From Hysterangium stoloniferum (lineage: Eukaryota > Basidiomycota > Agaricomycetes > Hysterangiales > Hysterangiaceae): a stretch of 64,000 nt of DNA. Position 1 is the first letter of the stretch, and every line of letters starts with the position of its first letter. Under the pieces are notes generated by a model. That model saw nothing but the letters and a program-made list of their open reading frames with translations. It searched no databases and was not told the DNA's origin. The stretch lies in the NCBI GenBank assembly GCA_015178975.1, contig WHVD01000067.1, positions 310,001-374,000 of the forward strand. Direction: 5' to 3'. Positions 10,141-24,122 of this stretch are shown one piece after another. The position numbers were made by a program, and so were the translations under genes.

Positions 10141-13100
10141 CTATCTGTCCCCTTCCTCCAAGCCCGTGCCTATCACCCCCATCTCTTCGTCCTCCCCATC
10201 GCCTTCCTCAGCCATATCCAGCACCTCCACTTCCAGCCCTTTCCCATCCAGTACACACACCGTCCGCCGTCCAACCCGTCCGTTTACAGACATCTGAATC
10301 CCTTCTGTCCACCGCAGGCACAGCTTTCTTGATCCTGTCAAGCGCAGCCCATTCACACACTGCCAGCGTCAATCAATACACGGACACATCTTTCTTTTCA
10401 AGTGCTAACCTCTTCATGTTCCATGACGTCATATCCCAGCCTCTCTCGCGACATGTCTTCTAGGACACTGTCAACCTGTGTGAATTCCATGTCGCGATAA
10501 GCCACCGTCGCTGCATATGCAGGTCCTACACCAACAATCAGTCGTAATAATAGCATCCACACTCACACACACCTCGTTCACCGTCCCCCCGTCCCTTGAG
10601 GATCAGAACAACCGTCTCATCGTCGAAAAAATCAAAGTCTAACACGTCTACTACCGTGTCGCCCACGCGGCATGCTATCCTCGCTACCTGCAATGACGCT
10701 TGACGTCCTCGATCCACATTAATGTTATACTGCAGCCGTGTTAGACATACTATAGTAGCGTGCGCGTTAGCAAGTCTGTAGAAAGTGTAAATTGCAACTC
10801 ACGCCGATCGCCTTCTTCCTCGTGACGAGGGATTGAAATGAGCACATATTGTATCGCAACTCCATCCTGTAAGAGCTATATTCAACACACGTGTAACCAG
10901 AGTCGAGTCGACGCACCTCAAACGTCGTCCGCTCTCTCATCCTAACACCAACGCCAGTTCCCCCATCCGCTCTCTCCTTCCCCTTTTTTGTTCCAATCTG
11001 CGGTTTCCAGCTCCCTCGTACAAGGACACCCTGACCGACACCAACCCCTGCATTACTATACACCATCTGACACGCTCTTGCCAGCTCCTTCACAAGTTGC
11101 TCGATGTTCCGGTTGATACCACCAATACTAGCATGCTTCAACGGCTTCTGCCGTAAACCAGTGAGAGAACGTCAAGCACAAAGAACACACGACGCTTACA
11201 TTTTCCCAGGGCCGGGGCGCAGGCTCATCGAGTGCTTTTTTAGCCATACTAATGGATTGTGCAACTGTTCGCCCCACCGGAGGGGCACGTACGTCGTCCG
11301 GCGACTTATTTGGCACCTGGTTATCACCGCCATCCACATCGAAACAGTTGTCCAGGCCGCATCCGTTCAGCCCATCCATAAGATATCGATTTACTTCGAG
11401 GACATCCCAGCTTAAAGGTCGGATTCGCCCATCCTCTGCGCCGTCATTATTTGCACGGTTGGATTCTGCATCATCACATAGTCAGGGATTCGCCGATAAT
11501 GCCCACTTTCGGTCCCGCTCACCGTATTGCAGCCAGATTTTGAATTCCTTGAACCGCCATAGCTGATCCCGCGCGGTTGAAGCTGTCCAGGCACAGTGAA
11601 TAATAAGTTTGCGGAGGAGTTCCAGACAGTAGTCGACGAGTGTCTCATCGAATTTATGAACGCCGAAAGTTTGGGACCTAAAACGATGTTGGATATTATA
11701 CAACTGCAATGCAAAACAGTCACATACAACATCGCCCAGCCCTTGGCCTCTTGTAATAAAATATACAATCTTTGTGCCGCTAGAGCAAGTCGTTTCTCTG
11801 AAAAGTCCCTTATTTTAGTCAGCCCATCATTCATAGTTGTTTCCCATTTTGCAATCCCCTATATGTCACAGCTTATTACAATGCAATATCGGAATTAACA
11901 AGCACTCACCCGCTCGCTTAAATGGTTTAATACATCGTTTAGGGCGTCTGACGGTTGGCCAGTCACCAGAAGAGCTGTCAAATCAGCAATTGCATTCGGT
12001 ACCCTGTCTTATCAACATCAAGGGTGGGTACCAGTGAATGAATATAAATTAGCATAAACACCCACTGGCAACATGAACGCGTTGGCGAGACTCGATCTCT
12101 TTGATCCATTTAGGCCCTAGAGATTGTGCCCCTTCGCCTTGTTCATTGGTACCTACCCAGGTGACACGCATTTCATCTACGACACGCAGCATATACCATG
12201 CCAGCTCACGCGCAGCAGAGGACGCCTTGGCGACTTCGCGGGCCTGTGGAGTGCGGAGCGAGGCAATATTCGCAAACACAGGCAGTATATTTGTATGTGT
12301 GATACCCCCCGTGTGAACAGTGTAGGTGATATTTGCCAAAATCTCCGAGTGAAAAGGGGGAATCACCAATGAGGCTATACCCGATATTGCGGTGGTCTCC
12401 CCGATCGTGGTTGACCCTAGGGGGTAAGTGGCATCCATAAAAAAATGGCAGCGACATCGGTCGTCGGTAGCGACAACCAGACTATCGTAGTTGAGGGAAT
12501 TTTCGACACGCACATCGTCGAGGACTTCTTCAGGGGAGCCAGCTGGACGTCTCTGTGGATCCCCCGGCCGCGGAAATGGCTTGATAGACGCTGCCACAAG
12601 GTCAGGAGGGAGTGCCGGCCAGCTCGCAATGCTATCCGGCAACTTGGGCACTTTAGCGGTCGAAGTTGGCAAAATACCTTGAAATGAAAACAGATCGGAG
12701 GTGCTGAGGTGGCAAACGCATTTAACATGTCAGTTCCATAATAGTAAAATGGTGCTGAAGCTGTGGAGTGACCCACGTGATTGGGACAGTGTCGTCCTTG
12801 AGAGGGTCGAGAAGCGGCTGGAGTTTCAACTGTGAAAGTGCAGATCCTGGCTGAGTCGAATTTGCGTGTTAATACCTGCTTCCGAGTGAAGGATGGGAGC
12901 ACAGAACGGACAATTGTTTTATTTCGTTTGAAAAAATCGGGCATCTCAGGGCCCTTCTTGGGGGGAGACTCATACTTCAGCCACCACACCCCCGTGACAC
13001 GAAAATCAGACGGCAATTCTGATGTTGATGCGAAAGAAACGGAGCGTTCTTGCCTGCCGTCCTGTATCGAGTGTATGCTCAGACGGGGCGGATGATGTGA

Positions 13101-13423
13101 AATGAGAATTGACATTCCTAACACGGCGTTCATTTTAACAACTGAAAACTAGCTCGTCTGGCTAGTAGGGTTGGCATACCGTCTGGGCTCCATGCTATAC
13201 CCGTCACCTCTTCGTGCGCCGCGTCGCCTGCGCTGACGTCGACCTCCCACTTTCTTCCCCCTTGCATCTTCCACAAGCTAATGGTGTCCTTGTTCCCTAG
13301 ACGAGATATGATGAGAAGCAGATCCTTGTCTGGGCTACATGACGAAGCCAAAAGATGAGACGGAGAGCTGAGGTGAAGCACTGATATGGAAGAGAAGCTG
13401 TCTGCTTGCAAGATGGAAGCCAT
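10141..13423 (-). CDS. APC4: Anaphase-promoting complex subunit 4
   Basis: Apc4 is a scaffold subunit of the APC/C ubiquitin ligase that drives mitotic exit. The N-terminus starts MASILQADSFSSISV and has the family pattern CSPDKDLLLIISRLG, DTISLWKMQGG and IAWSPDG, continuing over an intron as RLSIHSIQDGRQERSV. This is the start of the WD40 propeller. The middle (12049-12672) and later exons carry the helical Apc4 domain, including ISMAKKALDEPAPRPWENKH followed by ASIGGINRNIEQLVKELARA. The C-terminal exons return to propeller strands (VVDVLDFDFFDDETVVLILK) and end in an acidic tail EEGDR with stop TAG at 10141-10143. There are around a dozen exons, with introns near 50-70 bp. The length, near 800 residues, fits the family. 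Individual internal exon edges between 11400 and 12050 are uncertain. Confidence 0.85.
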
Positions 13424-13722
13424 ATAAGAATGAAGAGTGGCTAGTTGATGTTGCCGGACACAAAGATAACGCCACAAAGATAGGCTAAGGCAGTATTAGA
13501 ATAGGGTTTGAGTGTAAGCTTCAATAATGGACAGGGCTGCAATTTGAGGGCAGCAAGGATAAAGGCTTGTCAATGACCATAGACGGTTCTGGCATAAGTC
13601 TGTCACACCGCGTTCACGCGACGCGTTTGTGACGGAAGATTACAACGTCTATATGGAGACAAACAATTGCTATTATAGATATTGAGGCACAGTAGATATG
13701 ATACAATCCCGATACCCTAGAT

Positions 13723-16443
13723 CTACCTTTTCTTCCTGGGACCACCTTTCTTCTTCCCACTTCCAATAGCATCACCCTTTTTTGCCCGCGCACCCTCCCT
13801 AGTCCCTGCCTGTTTACCTTTCACTCCCGCCTCCTTCTCGAACCCGATTTTGGACACTCGCTCCCCCCCTTTCTTTTTCCTGTTCCGATCCTTCGTCTTC
13901 GACCTTGCATCCCGCCGTGGCTCCGGCTCACCGATCTTATTAGGGCGATTCGCCTTTTTGGCACTGCGAATCGCTGCTTTCATTGCTGTTGTCTCTCCCA
14001 ACTCGGCATCCTCCTTCATTGCCAGCTTCCGGCGTTTAGCCTTGCGTGTGAGGCCTGCCAACTTGTCTCGCTTGGGCTGTTTAATAGCTTTTCATCAATT
14101 ATGAGTTCATTTCGGGCAGCCCGAAAGGGTACCTTGTTCAAATCGCTGGCAGGCCCTCCCTTGCCTTTCTTGTCGCTGTCAACACTAGGAAAACCGGCTA
14201 AATATTGCTTCTTCCCCAATTCTAGAGAATAGGGGCTGTGAGCGGTTAGCTATCCCTCATCAAGAACGCGCACACCTTCAGCCTTTTGCTTGTCTTTGGA
14301 TGTCTGGAACCATGTCCGCGCTGGTCGAGAGTAGATCTCTTTTTCATGATCAAGCATATTCTGACTTTTTCGTAACTCCATTTCTGCTTGACGCATCTAT
14401 TGAAACATGAGCGCCACGCTCAAAGCACTCAAAAATATGACGTAGACCTACCGCTTTCTCTTCTTTCTCTTCCTTCAAAACAGCCTCCACATCTTCTTTT
14501 AGACCATCGAGTGTCTCTTTCCATTTTGCGACAGCGTCTCCCGGGATAACTCGGTGCCTAACTTTATCCTCACCTCCACTGCGTTTGATAGCAGCTTTAA
14601 GTATCTTGCGATCAGCTTCTCCAACAAGGGTGACAGAACTAAATAAACATTCAGCGCCATTGTGTTGCCTCCATACCAAAAAAAGTCACTAACCGTCCTT
14701 TTTTACCGGCACGGGCTGTCCGCCCAACTCGATGCAGGTACTGTGCCAGCTGACTCGGCATATCATAATTAATCACAGTTTCGATCCCCTTGATGTCGAG
14801 ACCTCTTGAGGCTAGGTCCGTAGCCATTAAGTAGTCCATTTTTCCATCTCGAAATCCCTGCAGCGCTTTAAGTCGCTACATCCAAATAAGTACATTCAGG
14901 CCGTTTCATTGACGGATAACCACGTACCTGCTCTTGCGTTAAATCACCATGAAGTTCGTCACATGTCATCCCAAGGAGACCGAAGACAACTCTCATTTGA
15001 TGGGCTAATTTTTTGCTTCGAAGGAAGATAATCACTTTTTCTTTGAAGGTCCGCTGGCACAGAGCCACGAGGAGGGCTGCGCGATCATCTTCCCGCCCAG
15101 CTCGCACTCGAACGAATTCCTGAACTAAGCCACGAGCCGTGCTGCGTTTTGGGTCAACGAACAATCGAACAGGCTTGTTCAACGACATGCGAACAAGGTC
15201 GTCTACTGAGTCTGTCATAGTCGCTGAAAACAACATTGTCTGTCTCGATGTCGGGCAAGACTTGATAATCTCTGCAAGCTCGTCCGCAAAACCGTCTTCC
15301 AGCATCCGGTCCGCCTCATCAAGAACTAGAATGTCGAGGGCATCCAGTCCAAATGACGGGGAATTGCGGAGATGGTCAATAAGTCGGCCGGGTGTTGCAA
15401 TCACAACATCTGGACGAGCGCGCAATGAAACTTCCTGCGCCTTGCTGGAAAGGCCACCTTTGCAGTGTCAGTGTAGTACAAAATAAGAAGCAATCCATTT
15501 ACCAACTACAAGACAGAATTGAATATCTGTGTGAGCTGCCAACTTCGACCCGACATCGAAACATTGAACTGCCAGTTCTCGAGTTGGCATGAGAATAAGA
15601 CACCGTGTTGCTGCCGCATTTTTGCCTCGCTCACGATACATTAAACGTTCCAGCATAGGGATTACAAAGGCCGCCGTCTTTCCCGACCCAGTGACGGCAT
15701 TCCCAACGACGTCCTTGCCCAGAAGCGCCACCGGAATAGTAGCAGCTTGAATCGGAGTAGGAGTAGAAAAACCCAAGGAGGTCAATGCTTTTGTAATTGG
15801 GCGCGAAAGATTCATGGTAAGGAACGAGGAATGGGTTTCCCCAGGGGCAGTGTCGTCCGCAAAGAAAGCCGCTTTGCGAGCTTTTTCTGCCTGCGTTTCA
15901 GGCTCACTTTCGTCTGATGACGAGGATTCTGCGTCAGATATGTCATCGGGAGCCTGAAGCCCTTCCTCTGCCTCCCCTTCGTCAGATGTAGCAAGGGGAT
16001 CTTCATCCGACTCCACGTTTTCCTCTGATTCGTCCCCATGTCCGCTATCACCTTCGCTCCCCGAGTCGCCATCGTCATCCAGCTCCCTTTTGCGTTTATT
16101 ATTGGCACTCTTCTCGCCTGCAGATCTCATTTTTCGCCTTGCAATAATGTCATCCACAGAAATAGGTGCCTTGGTGAATTTCAGCATTCCTAAGAATTAT
16201 TTCTTCCCTTTTAATCGGACGTTGACATACCGGCTTTGTCCCTGTTTTAACGTCATCATCGTCCGCCTCTATCGCATCCACATAGACATCTCCAGTAGGG
16301 TCAAAAATAAAGTCTGGATTCAGACTGTCATCGATATCCTTTGATGTTCCCTTCGCAGATCTTTGGACGGATATTGGGGGTTCCTCCATATCCAGCTCGT
16401 CTCCCGAATCTATTGTCATAATGAACTCATCACTAACAGGCAT
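13723..16443 (-). CDS. DRS1: DEAD-box ATP-dependent RNA helicase Drs1/DDX27
   Basis: Drs1 is a nucleolar helicase needed for 27S pre-rRNA processing and 60S subunit assembly. The protein opens [20 protein letters not shown]. It then has an acidic/serine-rich N-terminus and the full helicase core: Q motif with GFSTPTPIQ, motif I TGSGKT, Ia PTRELA, TPGRL, motif [11 protein letters not shown], motif [15 protein letters not shown], and motif [12 protein letters not shown]. The C-terminus is strongly basic, ending [11 protein letters not shown], as usual for Drs1. The F(L/I)[17 protein letters not shown] entry to the core favours Drs1 over other DEAD-box paralogues. It has about eight exons. It lies in tandem with APC4, 299 bp upstream. 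Confidence 0.92.
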
Positions 16444-17015
16444 TGTGAAAGTTCCGCGACGAGTGCTGCTAATGTGACAAGTATAAATTTCCTTTTGGAG
16501 ATTTTTTCCAGCGTCTAATATTTCAAACTGAGGCAGTTACTAAGAATATTGTAGAATTCAATCAATTAGCGGGAGCTGATCTTGCTAGGAAGTTTGACAT
16601 TACTACCCCCACGAGGCATTTATCTTGAAGCGAAAGTGCAATTAACCAGTTTGATTCACCAAACCATATGCATCAATAATAGATTCGGAATAACTCAAGA
16701 CTCGGGGGTGTCTATCTACGCACTTATTAACCGACATCTTCCATATGAACCTTGTCAGTCAGCGTCATTTTACTTATTATGTAATACACGCTATTGAACG
16801 CCGTATACCATTTTCTTTATCTGAAGATAACGCGGAAAAGTGTAGCCAATACGAGAGAGCTCAATGTCATACAATATTCGTTTAACATGTCTAATCGTAC
16901 AGCAATGAGAGCGGTCCAAAGACTGTGGATAGTAATACGGGTATAAAGACCGAGGAGTGTGAATGGAAAAGGTATCAGTGTAAAAACATGCTCAAAACAT
17001 GAGGTGATAGAATCA
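16444..17015. other. Intergenic region, nothing recognised
   Basis: Five hundred and seventy bases between the DRS1 start and the RasGEF stop, both on the minus strand. It should contain the DRS1 promoter. No gene, repeat or RNA is apparent. Confidence 0.55.
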
Positions 17016-20000
17016 CTACCAGAAAAATAACCGCCTGAACCGCGCTGCATCACCCCTTGATGCATTTGGAGAATCAGGTCCCTGTCTCAAGGGGAATATA
17101 GGTTCTGCATCATCTGGGGGAGAGAAAACCCGCGATTGTATGGTCTGTGGAAAGAATAGAAACGGATGAATATAATAATTTAAACATGAAGTTGATGCAA
17201 CTCACTTCCAAGTCCATTACATCATTCTCCAAAAGACTTCGAATATGAGTCCGCTCAGGGAAGTCATACAGGCCGGTTGTGCGGATCTTTTCCTGAAGGC
17301 CTTGCAGCATGGTGATCATCCGCGCCATGAGAGTAAATTTTCCCCAGTGGATCTTGCTGGGGTCCTCCGGCTTATAATTAGGATTTGATTCATTTGCACG
17401 CACCATATCAAAAGTATGGACCTCCCTATATATGATGGTGAGTGAAAATGGAACCACGAGACAAGCCGAACAGAATACGAACATGTCTGGGATAGCCGGC
17501 CCAATTGTATGTCGTAGTGCTAGACGATACGCGCGATGATTATGCTGCGAGTTCAAAAGAATCTCCCACCCAAGAAACTGCTGATAGTGTTTTATTTTGC
17601 TGTCCCGAAACATAGTCATGATTTCGTCGTTTGGGAAAGTGGCATTGTTTATTCCGGTCATGACCGCTCGTAAACCCACATAATTGTTAAGGGTGCGCAG
17701 TTTTCCGGCAAGCTCAACAAACCGCTCTACTTGCTTCTCTCGAGCCCTGACCTTATCATGGGCCAGTATCAACGAAGAGACCCTATAAGTGGTGTATAAA
17801 TTGAGACTTATCACCGCAACTTGGCAATGCGCTCACCAATATGCTAGCTGATTATAGAGATTGGCGACTGCAGAAATAGGATCATTTTGCGAATCAACCT
17901 TCGTTTCTGTCATAGCATAACGTAACCATTGGCGTGGCTACAGCGTCAAAGTGCACATGATCTCATCAGCGAAATCGATATATTTAGAATAAAGATTACG
18001 CACTTCAATAGCAAGGAAAAGGTCGCTCTGCATCTTAGTGATCTGTTGCGCTACGTCCAGAGAGTCATAAGTTGCCAATCCTTGCGAAAGTCGCACAAGC
18101 TCCTTTAGCGAATTCCTTGGTTGTCCAGGAGTTTTACCATACAGACGAGACACTTCCGAAGATTGGCTGGAGATGGTTGTTGTGAGCGGTGTTGAAATGA
18201 TGGACTTCGTGCTTAGAGGTAAACTGCCTTTCCGACCCCGCGTAGCGAATTTTTTGGTTATTTCAGATGAGAAATCATCGCCGTTCGCATGGATGGAGGC
18301 CGTCGTTGTCTCGGACATGGAAATCCGAGTGGCACTGTCGTCGCTATCATCTTCTCCAAAGCCGGGTTCATCGTCGTCGCTCTCGTGAGCCTCCTTACAA
18401 GCCATACTCCATGACGAATCCATATCTTCTAATGAAGGTAACTGATCCAAGAAGGGGAGAATGTCGGCGGCATAATGAAGTGTACACGGATTCGATGCTA
18501 TTTGCTTTACCAGTGCAGCTATGGCACCATGCGTTCCCGGAGTAGCAAAATCATTCGGATATGTCGAAACCCATTCTTCTAAGAGATCACAAATTCTATG
18601 CAAGGACGGGGGAAGGTCAGGGAATGAGGAAATTGAGCGTGGATTCATACCTCATCTGAGCGTAACTCCCCAACAAGAGATCAGGATAATCCCGACTTAG
18701 CTGCCGGATACGCTTTTGCATGCCTAGAAGAATGCTGCGTGGCGTCGCAAACTTGCGGTATGTCATAAAGAAATGCGTAATAAACGTTGGATCTATCGAA
18801 ACGGAGAAGGAAGGGAAACGGTTAGCTGTTCCGCAAATGGTTACGATAATCTACCCACCATCGCCACTGACAGCTAAAAAGAATAGCTTATCTAGGAGTT
18901 CCTCAAGAGTTGCCCAGGGCATGGCAGGACTATGGCCGAATTAGCGAGGCAGTATATGTGAAAAAAGGGGGAACTGAGGATAACGCACGGATCATTCCCC
19001 TTGCCACGTTTCCCCTTTATCTCCTCATTTACCAATCCTTGTTCTAGATACTCTTCCTTTTCCTCACTTGCAACACCAAGCGCCTCATCGTGCGGACTTC
19101 CTGCACTGCGATCCATCGATTGATTGAGCGAGCCGGACCTGCCGTCTAAGCTCCCACGTCGTTGTTCTCGCCCCTCTTGTCTTCCCTTCTCAACCTCCGA
19201 TACGAGATCATTTGTCGATTTGACCCGCGTAGGCGACGTAGGTACCGAAGGGGGGCGTGGCGTCGGCGTTTGAACACTACGAGTCGGGCTGGGGGGTGGA
19301 TTCACGGATGTGGCAAGAGGGTGCAGAGGAAATTTATTTGATAATGAGAGGGATCGTTCAGATAACGTACTACTACGAGATCGAACACTCCCGGTTCGGC
19401 TCTCGCTTCGTGGTTCATATCCGTCTGACCATGGTGCAATAAGCACGTCAGGACTCGCCGGATTACGGTACACTGGGCCCATGAGGAGATCCCCGCGCTT
19501 GCTGCTGTTGATGGCTCGGAATAAAAATTGGAATCCGCTACGCATCTTCCGCTTTCCGACGTCTGTCGTACAAACTTCCACAAGGCCGACATTGTACACC
19601 ATCGAACGCTCCGCGGCATGATGTGGTGATATCTTTTTCTCAAGATCACATTTACAAGCCACAGCTATAATTGATAAGTGTGACTTATGAAAATAATCTG
19701 CATGATATCAGCCTTTGGATTTGATTAGTTTGAAAGCCGACTTGGACACACCCAACAGGTCCGGTACTCGAGCAAAGGAACCCTTATCATTCGCATCGTA
19801 CAGCACTAACACACCATCAACTAAGGGCAAACCTTCGGGCCAGGCACCGTCTGGCGTGTCAAGGCGGAAGGCGTCACTGTCGACTTCGAGAATAGTGGCC
19901 GTAATGCCGTCGTCGCGCGCAGCATTAATCGTACGCGAGCCATCTGTACCATCTTAATAGAAGGAACCACAATTAAATAGTTTCACTGACATCGTAGACG

Positions 20001-21032
20001 ACCTTTCTGGGTATCAATTGTGTACTGGATCTCTTCTCCAACATTCCACGTTCTCAGACCCTTCCTAATCATCGTGGTTTTACCGCATCCACGTGCACCA
20101 ACCACCGCAACAGTAAATGATCCCGGTAACTAACGTGCTGATCAGTTATCGGCAGCGGCGAAAGCCACACGCGAATGACTTACATCCAAGGACGATCCCT
20201 TCGTAGCGAGACTTCCACTACGCATTCTGGGTAGAACCAATGGATTAGGGGCCGGTCTACGAGACCGATTGGGAGATATTGGTGGAACAGGCGGGGTGGC
20301 GGCGTCAGTAATACTAGAACCATTCAAGGTCTGAATACTTGATGAGCTGGATAGCGAAGAGACACGTGGAGGGAGTAGGAGTGCATCGCCTGTACGAGCT
20401 CTAGCTTTTCCCTTAGAGAATCCGTTTCCGAGAGGCGACGAGGCAGAAACTGCGCGCTGAGAGGAAGTTAACATAGCAAGTTGAGCCATATCAGCGTTGC
20501 GCTCGTGTTCCGAATCGTCCATATATGGGTCATCCAAATCTATAGCCGACGGGCCACTAAGGCTATGGCCTCTTGTGCGCCCCATTATACGAGAAGCGAG
20601 GGACTTATTGGTAGCGGCTTGAGGATGGCGTCCGTTGGCGTCGTCGTAAGTAGCATAGCTCCAGTCTTCCGCAGGGGAATTGTTGTGAGAGTACTCCGGA
20701 CGTGAGTGGTCGTGTCTTTGGAGGCTGGAGCTGGAAACTGCTTCTGAAAGATCAGGCGAGCGTCTGTTAGCGATAAAAGAGTCAACTGAAATCGACTTTC
20801 TGAGCGAGTATGGAGGAGCAACGGTAAGTCTAGAAACAGAAGGGGATGCGGGAGAAGCCGGAGAAGATGTTAAGGCAGTCATGAAGGTATCATGCGATGT
20901 TACTGAAGATGCAGTTACAAGAGATTCGTTCTGAGATTGGCCAGGAACTTGAAGAGGCTGAATTGGACTCATCGTGCGTATCTCTGGAAGCATCATCGAC
21001 GCCGTGCCCGACGACGAAGATGATTGATCCAT
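17016..21032 (-). CDS. Ras guanine nucleotide exchange factor with N-terminal P-loop GTPase-like domain
   Basis: A large multidomain signalling protein. Exon 1 (to about 20180) is a serine-rich disordered region starting MDQSSSSSGT. It splices into LPGSFTVAVVGARGCGKTT, a G1/P-loop of a Ras-like fold, followed by VLVLYDANDKGSFARV. After another low-complexity Ser/Pro linker comes the REM (RasGEF-N) module (LEELLDKLFFLAVSGDGDPT, then FFMTYRKFATPRSIL). The catalytic CDC25 domain carries LNNYVGLRAVMTGINNATF, then NPNYKPEDPSKIHWGKFTLM and FPERTHIRSLLENDVMDLE. The last exon ends ARFRRLFFW with TAG at 17016-17018. The ATG at 21032 is in a CCATGG context; an in-frame ATG at 21164 is possible. It is expected to load GTP on Ras/Rsr1-type GTPases at the plasma membrane; the substrate is inferred. 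The GTPase-like domain lacks an obvious NKxD motif where expected. Confidence 0.85.
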
Positions 21033-24000
21033 GGTTATGGTGGGTCGAGAGACACAACCAAGGGCTTGTCCAAAAGGCTGGCTAACCTGCAGACAGTTTG
21101 GCTTACTCCTTCTATGACGCTGGTTAACGTTCAAGCGCCGCTTCAATCCTATCAATGAAAGCACCGACCACCCAACCCAGCCTTATGTCCTGCTCATGTC
21201 CCGTACGTCTTGACTTCCTGCAGAAGCTCCCAATTTTCTCTTTTACACGAACAACACCACTGAGCTTCAACCTTCCTTACATCATCTAGCTGTTGGAGAA
21301 TTCCGACCAAACCGGACTGTGGACTTCCCCACATTCTGTGAAGCTCCACCGATGAACGGGACTACCTGAAAACAGCTCACACCCGCAGATCAGTTGAATG
21401 CTCGACTCGAATTTAACTCTACTCCAAATGGATTCTGCATACTTGCCCTATGCTCATGAACTGTAGGCACTCGCAAACCTTGCGTTGGCTTTGCAACTTC
21501 AGAAGGTACACGCTGTCAGCCCCTAACATTTCATGTACCGGCCATCGTAGAGATCTTTCTCAGACATAGGGCTGGCTAGGCGCTATTCGATATGCTATTA
21601 TATATAGTATCGAATCCTGATTTGGTCGGATCGCCATCCATCACTCCCCCCTTCTCGCTTTGGCTACTCTACCGAATTGCCGTCCTGTATTTCAGGCAAT
21701 TTCTGTGCGTCAGCTACGTATCAAGCTACTTCCATCATTGATGATTCACTTCGCTCATCCGATCATTTTTTGACTTCTAATGGTTGAGTGGAAATCTTAG
21801 TACAATTTTTGTAGCGCACTACTCTCAACCACATATCCTCCCTCCCGGTCGTAATTTAGAACCTCTGGTCTGGCTCATGGGCACACACGGGAATTGTTCG
21901 GACTGTGGCATAAGAACTGAAGAGTATCAAATACAATAAAAGTATTCATAGGCCTCATCCGTCTCACCTTTCGTCCTTTAAAAACAGATATCCTAATGCC
22001 CCATAACAACTCCCAAAGGGAGTCAGTAAGCTGTATATCGTTATCCCCCATACGAGACTCCATCTTTATGGCGGTTTTCTCTTCTGATCTGATTCTTATG
22101 CTAGATATGTGATAAGCTTATTTCTAGTCGCTGTCAACTGTCTTTTCTCTACTCAGAAATCGGTCCTCCAGGAACAGATTGGGGCCTCTTTCCCTTTCCT
22201 TTTGTGTTTCCGTCCATAAATCTAATTTACCTAGGGCTATCAACTTCCCTTTCGTTGCTCTGACCTATATCTACACCGGTCATGTACACTGCTGCGCGTG
22301 CTCTTCATTTTTTCTCCGCGACTTCTACAACTTTTGAACTATGCACCTTTTTGCAGAAAAGCCGTCCTTTGATAGCATGGCCCCGCTGTGCAAGCCATTC
22401 AGACTTTGGTCCGATAAAAATGTGCGTCAGTGAAATCTTGAGTACTTCCAAAAACTTCGTCAGGGTCCGAGTCAATCCCAATGTTATTTTTCAAGTTACA
22501 ACAGAGAGAGTTTTGCCCAAATCAACACTACTTCCTGTCTGTGATCAAATTACCTAGGTGTTTACCTTTGACTTATCAACTCCTCATCGTGGGTCCCCAT
22601 TGTATAGGTGGCATTTACGCCATTAAAACTGCCTTCTGACTTCCTTTCCACTTCGATCGATATCCTAACCGATATGCATCAAAAACACCGAGTCGAGGAG
22701 GGCGGAGAGGAAAGAGAACGCTCTCGAGGCTGGAAGATCGCCGGTTCTAACCAAGTGCCCTCTTCAGTGTCCCGAGTTAGAGGACGACTCAAGACCCAAG
22801 ACCCAGTACAGACTTGCACGTTACGGTAGCTACATATACCATCTAAGAGCGTATCAAACGTTTGCCTCATTCCCTGGTGGAAAAGGAAGTCAATTGGGTT
22901 CAGCTTGGCTCTGAAATGTCAATAGTGCAGAGTGCTAGGCCCTTCAACAGGCTTAGAGTTTGTTGCGGGAACTTTTAGTAGCCTTTAGGTAGATATAGAG
23001 ACGAACGAACAGATTTATCGGGGGACACGAGTAACACGAGACACGTGAATTGGGATACAGAAGGAGCAAGAAGGCTGTTTGTTTTGTCAGACGTTATACT
23101 CAGTGTCTGAAAAAACGGTTGAAGGTTAAAAAACACAAGACGATAATAAGTCTTAGGATGAAGCAGGCCGACACCGCATCCTTAGGACCAAGCTGGTGAG
23201 CTACCTTTTGGACGGGACCATGTATGCATGCATGAACGACGAGAAACATCTTTGAGAACATAAGATGTTGGCTTGCCGTTGTTCCACCCAAAAGTACGAG
23301 TCGAAATATCCCATTTCTCTACATACATATTCTCAGAAGTAATCCGCGTGAGGCTCCAAGATGTCGGGAACGTGGGCTAATCGTAACCATACTCCCCAAG
23401 TTATTTCCAAGAGACGCTACATTAATTAGTATTGATTTGTGAGAAATTTCCATGGCGTACAGTCTAATATTTCCACCTTCAAAAATTTCGAACATTCAGA
23501 TGTCAAGCTGAGGAACAATGCATAGTTCATTAAAATAATTTGTTCCCAGATGATATATGATAACGCTGAGGGAATCCTAGCGGACGTCACAAATAGGGCC
23601 CAAGCATTTTCGGATGGATTAAGATGACCAAAATCTTGATTGAAAAAGTAGTAACAGGGACACTCGTTGGTAGGTCGAAGCTGCGAGACTAGCAAATACT
23701 GGTGCATCAAGGACCTAGAGTGAGATTTTAATGCAGATAATTGTTACATTCCAGGCGCAAAAGGTGCAAGCCCATACTCGCGCCGAAACAAAGAACTTTT
23801 AAAAGCCTTGGAGGTAGGTCGGGTTAGACATCCAGCAAGATTTCCCACAAGATCTTCAATTCAAATTCCCATATTCCCATGATATAGTCGCATCAGTAAA
23901 GAAAATGGAGTCCAGCATGGGTGGTATAAAACAGGGCCCTGGCCATAATCCTTGGCCCAATCGATTTGAATGTGGTAAAAGCAATCCCGGCTTTAACGAG

Positions 24001-24122
24001 GACAGTTGATTGTACGGTCTTCCGGGGGGTAGAGTTCAGAGTAAGGAGTCGTCACCCAGGCGCAACACGTAGCGGAGTTTCAGTTCATCACCACCTACAT
24101 AGCTTATTCCCCGCAGCTAGTG
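21033..24122. other. Long divergent intergenic region
   Basis: This stretch lies between two divergent genes, the RasGEF (minus) and the VIM protein (plus), so it holds both promoters and probably long 5' UTRs. Several open frames (22282-22557, 22608-22829, 23426-23710) were inspected; they lack convincing starts, splice-linked partners or known motifs. No tRNA-like or repeat structure stood out. Confidence 0.5.

Noticed and set aside
22282..22829. Two plus-strand open frames upstream of the VIM protein gene
   Set aside because: The second has no ATG start, neither can be spliced into a longer product, and no motif is visible.
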